Counted from the first letter of the stretch, positions 50,915 through 58,849 are shown. The stretch is 64,000 nt of DNA from Pseudomonadota bacterium (GCA_023405815.1 JAEXXM010000056.1:23337-87336), one strand, 5' to 3'. The notes: a model not told the origin generated them from the letters alone. Numbers and translations are program-made.

Positions 50915-52204
50915 ATGCAAAGTTATAACATTTCGACGGCATATCAGACACTCGCCCTGCTCCGATGCCGCGGCATCGGGGTTCTACTGTCTATAGCCCT
51001 GCTGCTAGCTTCGCGGGCGGCGGACGCGGAGCCCAAGCGTGTTACACCGGATGCGGCGCCGACCCTGACGACGACGATCGTGTACCTTACCAAGGACTAC
51101 AAGGAGCCACCGCCACTGTCGCTGGTCGACAAAGTGGTGACGGACAAGGGCATCCAGGGGGCGCGGATCGCGCTCGAGGAGAACAACCGCACGGGGCGGC
51201 TGCTCGGCCAGCACTACGACCTTCTCGAGGCGCTGCTGGGTCCCGACGACAGCCCGGTCGAGAAGGCCAAGCAGCTATTGAGCGAAGGTCGCCGGCTGAT
51301 CGTCGCCGATCTCGAGCCGCAGGATCTTTTAGCCGTCGCGGACCTGCCCGAGGCGCATGACGCGCTGATATTCGACGTGCGCACCAGCGACGATGCGCTG
51401 CGCCAGGAGCAGTGCCGGACAAACGTCTTCCACATTGCGCCGAACTGGGCGATGCGCGCCGACGCGCTGGCGCAATACCTGATATGGAAACAGTGGCGCC
51501 ATTGGGTGCTAATCGTCGGCAAGTCGCCTGCGGACGAAGGCTTTGCCGCTGCCGTTCGGCGCGCAGCGAAGCGGTTCGGCGCAAAGATCGTGGCGGAAAA
51601 ACCCTATTCGTTCGAGGCAGGCTCGCGGCGCACCGACACGGGACACCAGCAGATCCAAACGCAAATGCCCATGCTGACGCAGGGCGTGGCCGAGCATGAC
51701 GTGGTCATCGTGGCGGACGAATCCGACGTGTTCGGCGACTACCTGTTGTTCCGTACCGCGGAACCGCGTCCGGTGGCGGGGACGCACGGCCTCGTCGCCG
51801 TCGCCTGGCATCGCGCCTTCGAGGAATACGCCGGCACGCAGATGCAGAACCGGTTCGAGCGCAAGGCCGGCCGCATAATGACAGAGCGCGACTACACAGC
51901 GTGGCTGGCAGTGCGCGTCATCGGCGAGGCGGTCACGCGCACGGGCAGCGATAGTCCGCAGAAGCTGCGCGACTACATCCTTTCCAGCAAATTCGAGGTG
52001 GCGGGCTTCAAGGGGCAGGGCATGAACTTCCGCCTGTGGGATCTGCAGCTCAGGCAGCCGATCCTCATAGCCGGACCGCGGGCGCTGGTATCGATCTCGC
52101 CGCAGGAGGGGTTCCTGCACCCCAAGTATCTCACCGACACGCTCGGCTTCGACGAGCCGGAGACCAGATGCCGGCTCTCCAATAAAGCATCCAAGGGGAG
52201 ATGA
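50915..52204 (+). CDS. ABC-type periplasmic binding protein of PQQ alcohol dehydrogenase systems
   Basis: A 429-residue exported protein with a type I (branched-chain amino acid/urea-like) periplasmic binding fold: signal segment (GVLLSIALLLASRAADA), TTTIVYLTKDYKEPPPLS, GARIALEENNRTGRLLGQHY, and a long C-terminal lobe ending in FLHPKYLTDTLGF. The pattern matches the subfamily found beside PQQ-dependent alcohol dehydrogenases. Usually an ABC ATPase and permease accompany it; none is present here. It overlaps or nearly overlaps the beta-propeller gene. Confidence 0.82.
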   Translation: MQSYNISTAYQTLALLRCRGIGVLLSIALLLASRAADAEPKRVTPDAAPTLTTTIVYLTKDYKEPPPLSLVDKVVTDKGIQGARIALEENNRTGRLLGQHYDLLEALLGPDDSPVEKAKQLLSEGRRLIVADLEPQDLLAVADLPEAHDALIFDVRTSDDALRQEQCRTNVFHIAPNWAMRADALAQYLIWKQWRHWVLIVGKSPADEGFAAAVRRAAKRFGAKIVAEKPYSFEAGSRRTDTGHQQIQTQMPMLTQGVAEHDVVIVADESDVFGDYLLFRTAEPRPVAGTHGLVAVAWHRAFEEYAGTQMQNRFERKAGRIMTERDYTAWLAVRVIGEAVTRTGSDSPQKLRDYILSSKFEVAGFKGQGMNFRLWDLQLRQPILIAGPRALVSISPQEGFLHPKYLTDTLGFDEPETRCRLSNKASKGR

Positions 52205-52207
52205 GTG

Positions 52208-53173
52208 ATGCGCGTATTGCTCGCCAAGGTAGCCTTGTCGCTGCTCGCCTTCTCGCCGGCCTCGGCGGACACGCTGTTCATCAGCAACGAGAAGGACAAC
52301 TCCGTGTCGGTGCTCGATTCCAAGTCGATGAAGGTGATCAAGACCATCCCCGTGGGCAAGCGGCCGCGCGGCATCGCGATCTCGCCCGACTTCAAGGAAG
52401 TCCTCGTCTGCGTCGGCGACGACGACCAGCTCGATGTTATCGATACCGCGACGCTCGAGGTCGTGCGCCGCATGGACACCGGGCCTGATCCGGAATTGCT
52501 CGACATCGACCACAAGGGCGAGCGGGTCTACGTCGCCAACGAGGACGACGGCTACGTCACGGTGCTCGAACGCGCCAACGGCAAGGTGCTGGCGGAGATC
52601 GAGGTCGGCGTCGAGCCGGAGGGCATGTCGGTGAGCCCAGACGACAAGCTCGTCACGGCGACGTCGGAAGCCACGAGCATGGCGCATATCATCGACACGT
52701 CGACCTTCGAGGTTCTAGCGAACATTCTCGTCGATACGCGTCCGCGGGTGGCGACGTTCACCCATGACGGAAAGCACGTGTGGATTTCGGCCGAGGTCGG
52801 CGGCACCGTCGCCATCATCGACGTGAGCACATACAAGATTGTCAAGAAACTGCACTTCGAGATCGCCGGCGTGCGCCCGGAGCTCATCCAGCCGATGGGC
52901 ATCGTGTTCTCGAAGGACGGCAAGCAGGCGTTCGTTGCCATCGGCCGCGCCAACCGCATCGCCGTCATCGACACGGCGACATACGAGACGACGAACTACG
53001 TCCTCACGGGGCAGCGGCCGTGGCACATGGCGCTGTCCGGCGACGGGACGAAGCTCTACTCGGCCAACGGCCTGACGAACGATCTGACGGTGATCGATAT
53101 CGCAACGCTGAAGGCGGAGAAGTCGGTGCCGGTCGGACGTCTGCCGTGGGGTATCGCGGTCAAGCCCGAATAA
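52208..53173 (+). CDS. YVTN-type beta-propeller protein of PQQ-dependent catabolism
   Basis: A 321-residue exported protein (signal MRVLLAKVALSLLAFSPASA) built of about seven 42-residue YVTN repeats, such as SKSMKVIKTIPVGKRPRGIAIS, DTGPDPELLDIDHKGERVYVAN and ATLKAEKSVPVGRLPWGIAV. The family is associated with PQQ-dependent dehydrogenases; its molecular role is not known. A GTG directly precedes the chosen ATG. Last gene of the six-gene cluster. GGGGAG is the RBS, inside the end of the preceding gene. Confidence 0.85.
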   Translation: MRVLLAKVALSLLAFSPASADTLFISNEKDNSVSVLDSKSMKVIKTIPVGKRPRGIAISPDFKEVLVCVGDDDQLDVIDTATLEVVRRMDTGPDPELLDIDHKGERVYVANEDDGYVTVLERANGKVLAEIEVGVEPEGMSVSPDDKLVTATSEATSMAHIIDTSTFEVLANILVDTRPRVATFTHDGKHVWISAEVGGTVAIIDVSTYKIVKKLHFEIAGVRPELIQPMGIVFSKDGKQAFVAIGRANRIAVIDTATYETTNYVLTGQRPWHMALSGDGTKLYSANGLTNDLTVIDIATLKAEKSVPVGRLPWGIAVKPE

Positions 53174-53219
53174 TGGCTGCGGCGGCCGGGCGCGGGCCTC
53201 CGCGGCCAAAAGTGCGTGG

Positions 53220-53729
53220 CTATTGCACCATGAGCCTGGTGCCGTCCGAGCCCATGGCCTCGCCGGCTTTCAAGTCGCCACAGGATTCCCCGAGGTAAGT
53301 ACCCTGTTGCTCGATCACTCGGTCGATGGCGATGCTCTGCGAGTCCTGGATGCCGGAGGTGGTCGAGGTGATCTTGACGTTGAACGTCTTCTGAAAGTCC
53401 CCGCTCATCTCGGTGCGGCTCTCGACATCGCGGCCATTCATATTGCAGGTCGCCTCGACGACGACGGCGGAACCATCCTTCTTCACGTCGTACTTGGAGC
53501 AACGTTGCTTGTGCTCGGCAGCGCTGGCCATGGCGGTGCTCCGCTCCATGTCGGCATCGATGCAGATCGTCAGCGTTTGCTCGCGCTTCTGGCCGGCCTC
53601 GTCCATCATGGTCTTCTGCGACCACTTTCCGGCTTTGCGGAGCGGGAGGTCAGCCTCGCTCGCGAGTGGCGCGATGCTCGAGCAGGAGAGTAGGACTAGG
53701 GATAGAACGGCAACCGGCGTGCGCAGCAT
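53220..53729 (-). CDS. DUF3617-type lipoprotein
   Basis: A 169-residue exported protein, lipobox-like LLSCSS near residue 16. The mature sequence begins LPLRKAGKWSQKT, the typical DUF3617 opening, with conserved cysteines at ICIDAD, QRCSKYD, ATCNMNG and ESCGDLK. Function unknown for the family. It converges on the beta-propeller gene. A second DUF3617-like protein is encoded at 54581-55012. Confidence 0.8.
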   Translation of the reverse strand: MLRTPVAVLSLVLLSCSSIAPLASEADLPLRKAGKWSQKTMMDEAGQKREQTLTICIDADMERSTAMASAAEHKQRCSKYDVKKDGSAVVVEATCNMNGRDVESRTEMSGDFQKTFNVKITSTTSGIQDSQSIAIDRVIEQQGTYLGESCGDLKAGEAMGSDGTRLMVQ

Positions 53730-53893
53730 ATGTTTGAGGCCCCATGACGCGATGGACTGACATCTGCCTTAGGGAGGGTCCGGCAGCGTCACAAGGGACT
53801 AGTTCCCGATCGCGCCTCATCGCGCAAAAGTGAAACGCGCGAGCGACCATCGCCGCGCCATGTCGCGGGCGGCGCGACGATGATCCACGGCGA

Positions 53894-54277
53894 TCAGACG
53901 TCGTGCTTGGCGCTGGGCGAGGGCTGCAGCGAGCCGATCGTCGAGCCGCTCCAGCGCTCGACCTGCTCGGGCAGGAACAGGTAGCTGTGCAGCCTATAGA
54001 CAAGGCCGTCCTGAATGACGGTGTGCTCGCCAGTGTAGATGGCATCGGCTGGGCGGTAATAGGCGCAGGAGAATTTCCCGAGCCGTTTGTTGACAGCATT
54101 GGCCGCCATTTCCTCGTTCTCGCCGGACGCCTGCTCGCGGAGGAAGTTCAGAGAGTCGTCCTTTGCATTGCAGAAGAACCCGCGAACACGCTCGGGAGCT
54201 GCGCCCGGGTCGGCGTTCGATCTGCCCGACAGAGCCATCAGGCCGAAAATGCAGACCACTAACGAGAGCCTCAACAT
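53894..54277 (-). CDS. Small exported protein of unknown function
   Basis: About 127 residues from ATG 54277, where a signal peptide begins (LSLVVCIFGLMALSGRSNA); the frame continues to a GTG at 54331, which has a GGAGG-like context and cannot be excluded. The mature part has two Cys (GFFCNAKDD and KFSCAYYRP) and looks globular, with a C-terminal SKHDV-like polar tail. No family recognised. It faces the DUF3617 gene at 54581 across a region rich in inverted repeats. Confidence 0.6.
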   Translation of the reverse strand: MLRLSLVVCIFGLMALSGRSNADPGAAPERVRGFFCNAKDDSLNFLREQASGENEEMAANAVNKRLGKFSCAYYRPADAIYTGEHTVIQDGLVYRLHSYLFLPEQVERWSGSTIGSLQPSPSAKHDV

Positions 54278-54580
54278 GCTCTGCGCGAGGCAAGCAGGAA
54301 GCGTCAAGAAGCGATACACCGTCACCTCCACCGAAAGGGATCACGAGTGGCTCCGAGCAGCCTATGCCCAAGATCGCCACCTGGGGACTGGCAAATTGCC
54401 ACCAATGGCAATTTGCCATGGAAATGTTGCCCTGGTGACGCTGAGATTAGGGCATCTACTTGTGATAGGGAAGTTTTCCCAACGCTAATTGGGAATTTCA
54501 GGAAACCGCATTCGCATTGCGCTTTTCGCGGGGGAGCACCGATAGCTTTGCGCTAGACGCAATGCATTCAGGAGGCGACC
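54278..54580. promoter_or_regulatory. Intergenic region with nested inverted repeats between divergent small secreted-protein genes
   Basis: Noncoding, visibly more AT-rich than its surroundings. It contains a perfect 13-bp inverted repeat (54389-54401 / 54406-54418, CCAA loop) and a 7-bp repeat TTCCCAA/TTGGGAA (54476-54482 / 54489-54495). Probable divergent promoter for 53894-54277 and 54581-55012. Confidence 0.6.
54389..54418. repeat. Perfect 13-bp inverted repeat TGGCAAATTGCCA
   Basis: TGGCAAATTGCCA, loop CCAA, then the exact complement TGGCAATTTGCCA. Each arm is itself nearly palindromic. A further TTGCC follows at 54426-54430. It may be an operator or an RNA hairpin in a leader. A related GGCAAC-N13-GTTGCC dyad occurs upstream of mxaF. 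Confidence 0.7.
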
Positions 54581-55012
54581 TTGGGGATCCGGGCGGCGAG
54601 CTTTTTCTTCACCATCCTGTTGGCACCGGCTGCCCTGCTGGCGGCGGAGCTGCCTAGGCGCAAGCCCGGCCACTGGCAGATCACGACCGTTTCGGCAGGC
54701 ATGGGAACGACGGTGATCGATACCTGCGTCGGCGCGGACGACAATCTTGCTACGCCTTCAGAGAGCGGAGATTGCTCGGCGCCGAAAGTGACGGAGGCTG
54801 GTAGCGAGGTCATCGTCGACGTCGTCTGCACGAAGCCGCACGGAAAGCAGATCATGAGCACCGCGTTCGGCGGCGACTTCAATTCGCGCTACCACGGCAT
54901 CATGAAGATGAGCTTCGATCCGCCCGAGGGCTACAAGAACATGGGCGTGACGATCGACGGCAAGTACATTGGCCCCGACTGTCCGCCGGAAACCAAGGCG
55001 TCGGGCAAGTAG
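54581..55012 (+). CDS. DUF3617-like exported protein
   Basis: A 143-residue protein starting at TTG 54581, five bases after AGGAGG. A signal peptide (FFFTILLAPAALLAA) is followed by ELPRRKPGHWQITT, the same opening as in the DUF3617 gene at 53220, and cysteines DTCVGAD, GDCSAPK, VVCTKPH and PDCPPET. It abuts the convergent response regulator gene. The two DUF3617-type genes lying between the two alcohol dehydrogenase clusters may have a shared periplasmic role; that is inference. Confidence 0.75.
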   Translation: MGIRAASFFFTILLAPAALLAAELPRRKPGHWQITTVSAGMGTTVIDTCVGADDNLATPSESGDCSAPKVTEAGSEVIVDVVCTKPHGKQIMSTAFGGDFNSRYHGIMKMSFDPPEGYKNMGVTIDGKYIGPDCPPETKASGK

Positions 55013-55014
55013 AC

Positions 55015-55662
55015 CTAAAGGCTCGGCTTGCTGGCGCTGCCGGGTAGATGCTGAATGGCGATGCGCATCAGCTCGGGGAGGGTGCGCACGCCGAGCTTCA
55101 CCTTGAGCTGGGCGCTCGTGTTGACGACCGTCTTGTAGCTGACGTGCAGCTCCTCAGCGATGGCGATGTAGGGCTTGCCCTCGGCGATCAGCGACAGTGT
55201 CTGCAGCTCGCGCAGGGACATGCGGCTCAAGGGGTTGCTGTCGCCGCGCGCCTCGCGGAAGGCTATTTCCGAGGCCAGTTCGTGGTTCAAATAGGGTTGT
55301 CCGTCGCGCACGCGCCGGAAGGCTTTGGCGAACTCCTCCGAGGACGTGTCCTTCAACAGGTAGCCGTTGGCGCCGACCTCCAGCGCGCGGCTGACGATCA
55401 TGCGGTCCGAATGCATGCTGAGGACGAGCACGGGAGTCGTCTCATCGTGAATTCTGAGGCGGCGGATGAAGGAAAGGCCACCCAAGGCTCCAGACTGCAT
55501 CGACAGGTCGACGATGATCATCTCGGGGCGCTTCTGCCGGTAGATGCGGAAGCCCTCGGACAAGCTAGCCGCGACGAGTATCTCCTCGACGCCCATGTCC
55601 TCGAGCAGCCGCCGGCAGCCCTGGATGACGACCGGATGATCGTCGATGACGAGCACTTTCAT
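55015..55662 (-). CDS. NarL/LuxR-type response regulator next to mxa operon (MxaX/MxaB-like)
   Basis: A 215-residue regulator. Receiver: LVIDDHP, phospho-Asp about residue 52 (EMIIVDLSMQ), LVLSMHS and YLLKDTSSEEFAKAF. The LuxR-type helix-turn-helix is RMSLRELQTLSLIAEGKPYIAIAEELHVSYKTV. In other methylotrophs LuxR-type regulators beside mxaF (MxaX, MxaB) control methanol oxidation, so it is a good candidate activator here. Its ATG overlaps the stop of an upstream fragment that looks like the end of a sensor kinase; no complete kinase is adjacent. Confidence 0.85.
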   Translation of the reverse strand: MKVLVIDDHPVVIQGCRRLLEDMGVEEILVAASLSEGFRIYRQKRPEMIIVDLSMQSGALGGLSFIRRLRIHDETTPVLVLSMHSDRMIVSRALEVGANGYLLKDTSSEEFAKAFRRVRDGQPYLNHELASEIAFREARGDSNPLSRMSLRELQTLSLIAEGKPYIAIAEELHVSYKTVVNTSAQLKVKLGVRTLPELMRIAIQHLPGSASKPSL

Positions 55663-55931
55663 TCGATGGCACCTTCGACAGCATGCTGATCGGCAACCGG
55701 CGCGTTGCGTCCATCCGAGCGCAGCGGAACTGAGACGGGTATGACCGTCCCTGCCGGTGTCTCCCGCCCGTTTCCCGCTCGTCGCCGATCTTCATTGGAT
55801 GCACATGGCCCGCCATGCTGCCTGGCATAGGTGAGGCCTTCTGCATGCAACGAAATAACGTTAGGTCTACGGCGTCGCCATACCCTCGTGCAAGGGAACC
55901 AATGGCAAGCCTGATCAAAACTTCCCGGCAA
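55659..55931 (-). pseudogene. Possible remnant of a histidine kinase C-terminus upstream of the LuxR-type regulator
   Basis: An open stretch of 90 codons whose last part reads EGLTYARQHGGP ... ETPAGTVIPVSVPLRSDG, similar in order to the G2 box, HGG/LGG and GTxIxVxxPL end of HATPase_c domains. The G2 box looks shortened and there is no room for the rest of a kinase before the convergent-strand neighbour at 55992. Its TGA overlaps the regulator ATG as ATGA, the usual kinase-regulator coupling. Could be chance; the resemblance is short. Confidence 0.35.
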
Positions 55932-55991
55932 CGGCGCTCAAAGCGGCAGCCGAGCTTGCAGGGGGTGCCGATCAACCGTGGCCGGCGCCCA

Positions 55992-56498
55992 TCAGTTTCC
56001 GGGAGTCCGATACAGCTCCCGTCTCAGGGCGTCGATGGCCGGCCCCTGGCCGAGGCCCGTCAGCCGCAGGTTGTAATACTGCTGGGTTAGAGAGGCGAAG
56101 CTCTCCACGGACCGCTGGGGGCCGGGCACTTGCGACAGGATCACGATGAGTCTCGGTGCGCGCTCGGCAATGCCTTTTTCGGCCAGCATGGCTTCGAGCT
56201 GCACGGCGCGATTGGCGATCATCCGCATGTGATCGCGAAAACGGAATGCAGCGACCTCTAAGATGCGCGCCATGTTGCCAACGGCGGGATCGTCAGGCTC
56301 GAGGTCGTTCCCGGCTTCCCGGCTGGCGAGCCACAGCTCGGGTGCAATGCCGTCAGTGACTCTTATCCATTTCATCTCACGGATTGCGGGCTTGGTGGCT
56401 TGCGGCGCGGGTGCTTCAGGCTCGGGAGGAGCTGGATCGCCGCATGCCGCCATCGTGAGAGTAACCATGACAGCAGCGAGCATGCGTGCGGATCGCAT
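55992..56498 (-). CDS. Lipoprotein of unknown function upstream of mxaF
   Basis: A 168-residue protein from ATG 56498: signal peptide with lipobox (MLAAVMVTLTMAACGDP, Cys about residue 19), a proline/alanine-rich linker (PEPEAPAPQATKP) and a helical domain (FRFRDHMRMIANRAVQLEAMLAEKG ... ESFASLTQQYYNLRLTGLGQG). No family recognised. The frame stays open to 56651, but the lipobox fixes the functional N-terminus. It is divergent from mxaF, so it may share the mxa regulatory region. Confidence 0.7.
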   Translation of the reverse strand: MRSARMLAAVMVTLTMAACGDPAPPEPEAPAPQATKPAIREMKWIRVTDGIAPELWLASREAGNDLEPDDPAVGNMARILEVAAFRFRDHMRMIANRAVQLEAMLAEKGIAERAPRLIVILSQVPGPQRSVESFASLTQQYYNLRLTGLGQGPAIDALRRELYRTPGN

Positions 56499-56913
56499 GC
56501 CTCGGCGCGGCACGCGCTGATGCGGTGCTTCCTCCCGTTCCGGTCCGCTGGCGGTGCGCATCTGTCTTTGTCTGAGTTGGCGAGAAAGATTGTGATTTAA
56601 CTCCGCACCGCCACGCACAGCGAGGGCAACGCAATGCCAAATGGTTGCCAACTGTTCCGTATCGATCTTGGAACTAGGCCTACAGACCGGCCGTAGTACG
56701 ACGTTCTAGCTTCCAACACGGATGAGCAAGCTCTCGGTTCGGCGGATCATGACCGACGAGAGGCTCTTGTCCCGCGCAGCCAAGCCATTCGCAACGGCTA
56801 TTGGCTGCCGCTAACGAAAGCGGATGTGCCGCCGCCGTCCACGATTTGTGGATGCTCGGTGGCGGCATGAGCAATCCGCTTTCATCTGGGAGCGAAAACG
56901 CGAGGGTTTGTTA
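56499..56913. promoter_or_regulatory. mxaF promoter/leader region
   Basis: 415 bp without a credible gene between the divergent lipoprotein and mxaF. It contains a GGCAAC-N13-GTTGCC dyad (56625-56649) resembling the GGCAA/TTGCC arms at 54389-54418, and a short TCCAC-N5-GTGGA repeat (56838-56852). The RBS GAGGG lies seven bases before the mxaF ATG. I could not assign -35/-10 elements. Confidence 0.55.
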
Positions 56914-58803
56914 ATGAAAGCACACCTCAAGTCAGGCTTTCTTGCGTCCGCATCATTTGCGGCGCTGGTGAGCTTCGTCGGCGGCGCTTGCGCCAACGAC
57001 AAGCTCATCGAGCTGTCGAAGAGCAACGAGAACTGGGTCATGACGGGCCGGACCTATGCGTCCGACAACTACAGCCCGATGACGCAGATCAACAAGGAAA
57101 ACGTCAAGGATCTGCGTGTTGCCTGGTCGTTCTCCACCGGCCTGCTGCACGGTCACGAAGGCACGCCGCGCGTCGTCAACGGCGTGATGTACATCAACTC
57201 CTCCTTCCCCAACAACGTCTACGCGTTGGATCTGGAGAACCCGGGCAAGATCAAGTGGCAGTATAAGCCGAAGCAGGATCCGGCCGCCCGTTCGGTCGCT
57301 TGCTGCGATCTCGTCAACCGCGGCCTTGCCTACTGGCCCGGCGACGGAAAGACGCCGCCGCTCATCTTCAACAACCAGCTCGACGGCCACGTTGTGGCGT
57401 TGAACGCCGAGACGGGCGAGGAGTACTGGAAGGTTGAGAACTCCGACATCAAGGTCGGCTCGACGCTCACGGTCGCTCCGTACGTCGTCAAGGACCTGGT
57501 GATCGTCGGTTCGTCGGGTGCCGAGCTCGGCGTTCGCGGCTACGCGACGGCCTACAACGTCAAGACGGGCGCCCAGGTGTGGCGCAAGTACGCGACCGGT
57601 CCCGACGAGGAGATCGGCATCGGCGACGACTTCAACAAGGCCAACCCGCACTACGGTCAGAAGGGCCTCGGCACCGCGACCTGGGAAGGCGACGCCTGGA
57701 AGATCGGCGGCGGCACCAACTGGGGCTGGTATGCGTACGATCCGGACCTGAACCTCATCTACTACGGATCGGGCAACCCGTCTCCGTGGAACGAGACCAT
57801 GCGCCCGGGCGACAACAAGTGGACCATGACGATGATGGCCCGCGACATCGACACCGGCGAGCTCAAGTGGGGCTATCAGAAGACCCCCCACGACGAGTGG
57901 GATTACGCTGGCGTCAACGTGATGATGTTGTCCAACCAGAAGGATAAGTCGGGCAAGATGCGCAAGCTGGTCACGCATCCTGACCGCAACGGCATCATCT
58001 ACACGCTCGACCGCACCGACGGCAGCCTAGTTTCGGCTGACAAGATCGACGACACCGTCAACGTCTGGACGCACGTCGACTTGAAGACTGGCATCCCGGT
58101 TCGCGATCCGGAGTACGGCACGCGCATGGACCACAAGGCCACCAACGTGTGCCCGTCGGCCATGGGCTATCACGATCAGGCCCACGACTCCTACGATCCG
58201 GAGCGCGAGGTGTTCTTCCTGGCGATCAACCACATCTGCATGGACTGGGAGCCCTTCATGCTTCCCTACCGTGCCGGTCAGTTCTTCGTCGGCGCCACGC
58301 TGTGGATGTACCCTGGTCCGAAGGGTGATCGTCAGAACTACCTTGGCCTCGGCCAAGTGAAGGCGCGCAACGTCATCACCGGCAAGGACAAGTGGGCGAT
58401 CATGGAGCGCTTCGCAGCTTGGGGCGGCACGATGGCCACCAAGGGCGGCCTGACGTTCTACGGAACGCTCGACGGCTACCTGAAGGCTCGCGACAGCGAC
58501 ACCGGCAAGCTCCTGTGGAAGTTCAAGATGCCGTCCGGCGCCATCGGCTACCCGATGACCTACGAGCACAAGGGCACGCAGTACGTCGCCATCTACTACG
58601 GCGTCGGCGGCTGGCCGGGCGTCGGTCTGGTGTTCGACCTGAACGATCCGACTGCCGGTCTCGGCGCGGTCGGCGCGTTCAAGAACCTCCAGAACTGGAC
58701 GCAGATGGGTGGCGGCATGTTGGTCTTCTCCCTCGACGGCAAGAGCCCGTACTCGGAGAACGTCAACCTCGACGAGTACCCGCCGGAGATGCCGAAGCTC
58801 TGA
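56914..58803 (+). CDS. mxaF: MxaF, large subunit of calcium-dependent methanol dehydrogenase
   Basis: Periplasmic PQQ methanol dehydrogenase alpha subunit, 629 residues, oxidising methanol to formaldehyde. A signal peptide ends at VGGACA before NDKLIELSK. It shows the vicinal-Cys PQQ clamp (VACCDLVNRGLAYWPGDGK in two parts), repeated W-docking motifs, and the catalytic Asp330 in HDEWDYAGVN; Ala332 at the +2 position, instead of Asp, marks the calcium-type MxaF rather than XoxF. The sequence is very close to Methylobacterium MxaF from memory (for example EPFMLPYRAGQFFVGATL). It heads the mxaFJGIRSAC operon and is followed by a strong hairpin. Confidence 0.97.
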   Translation: MKAHLKSGFLASASFAALVSFVGGACANDKLIELSKSNENWVMTGRTYASDNYSPMTQINKENVKDLRVAWSFSTGLLHGHEGTPRVVNGVMYINSSFPNNVYALDLENPGKIKWQYKPKQDPAARSVACCDLVNRGLAYWPGDGKTPPLIFNNQLDGHVVALNAETGEEYWKVENSDIKVGSTLTVAPYVVKDLVIVGSSGAELGVRGYATAYNVKTGAQVWRKYATGPDEEIGIGDDFNKANPHYGQKGLGTATWEGDAWKIGGGTNWGWYAYDPDLNLIYYGSGNPSPWNETMRPGDNKWTMTMMARDIDTGELKWGYQKTPHDEWDYAGVNVMMLSNQKDKSGKMRKLVTHPDRNGIIYTLDRTDGSLVSADKIDDTVNVWTHVDLKTGIPVRDPEYGTRMDHKATNVCPSAMGYHDQAHDSYDPEREVFFLAINHICMDWEPFMLPYRAGQFFVGATLWMYPGPKGDRQNYLGLGQVKARNVITGKDKWAIMERFAAWGGTMATKGGLTFYGTLDGYLKARDSDTGKLLWKFKMPSGAIGYPMTYEHKGTQYVAIYYGVGGWPGVGLVFDLNDPTAGLGAVGAFKNLQNWTQMGGGMLVFSLDGKSPYSENVNLDEYPPEMPKL

Positions 58804-58819
58804 TAGCGAGCTGATCGTT

Positions 58820-58849
58820 CCCGCCAGGTCGCTTGCGCGACCTGGCGGG
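58820..58849 (+). terminator. Tetraloop hairpin between mxaF and mxaJ
   Basis: A perfect 13-bp stem (CCCGCCAGGTCGC / its complement) with a TTGC loop, 17 bases after the mxaF stop, no T-tract. Position suggests partial termination or 3'-end stabilisation so that mxaF is made in excess over the accessory genes. Confidence 0.7.

Noticed and set aside
55565..55975. Minus-strand frame overlapping the start of the LuxR-type regulator
   Set aside because: It runs through the regulator in another frame and shows no domain; the other frame at 55659-55931 is the one with a kinase-like tail.
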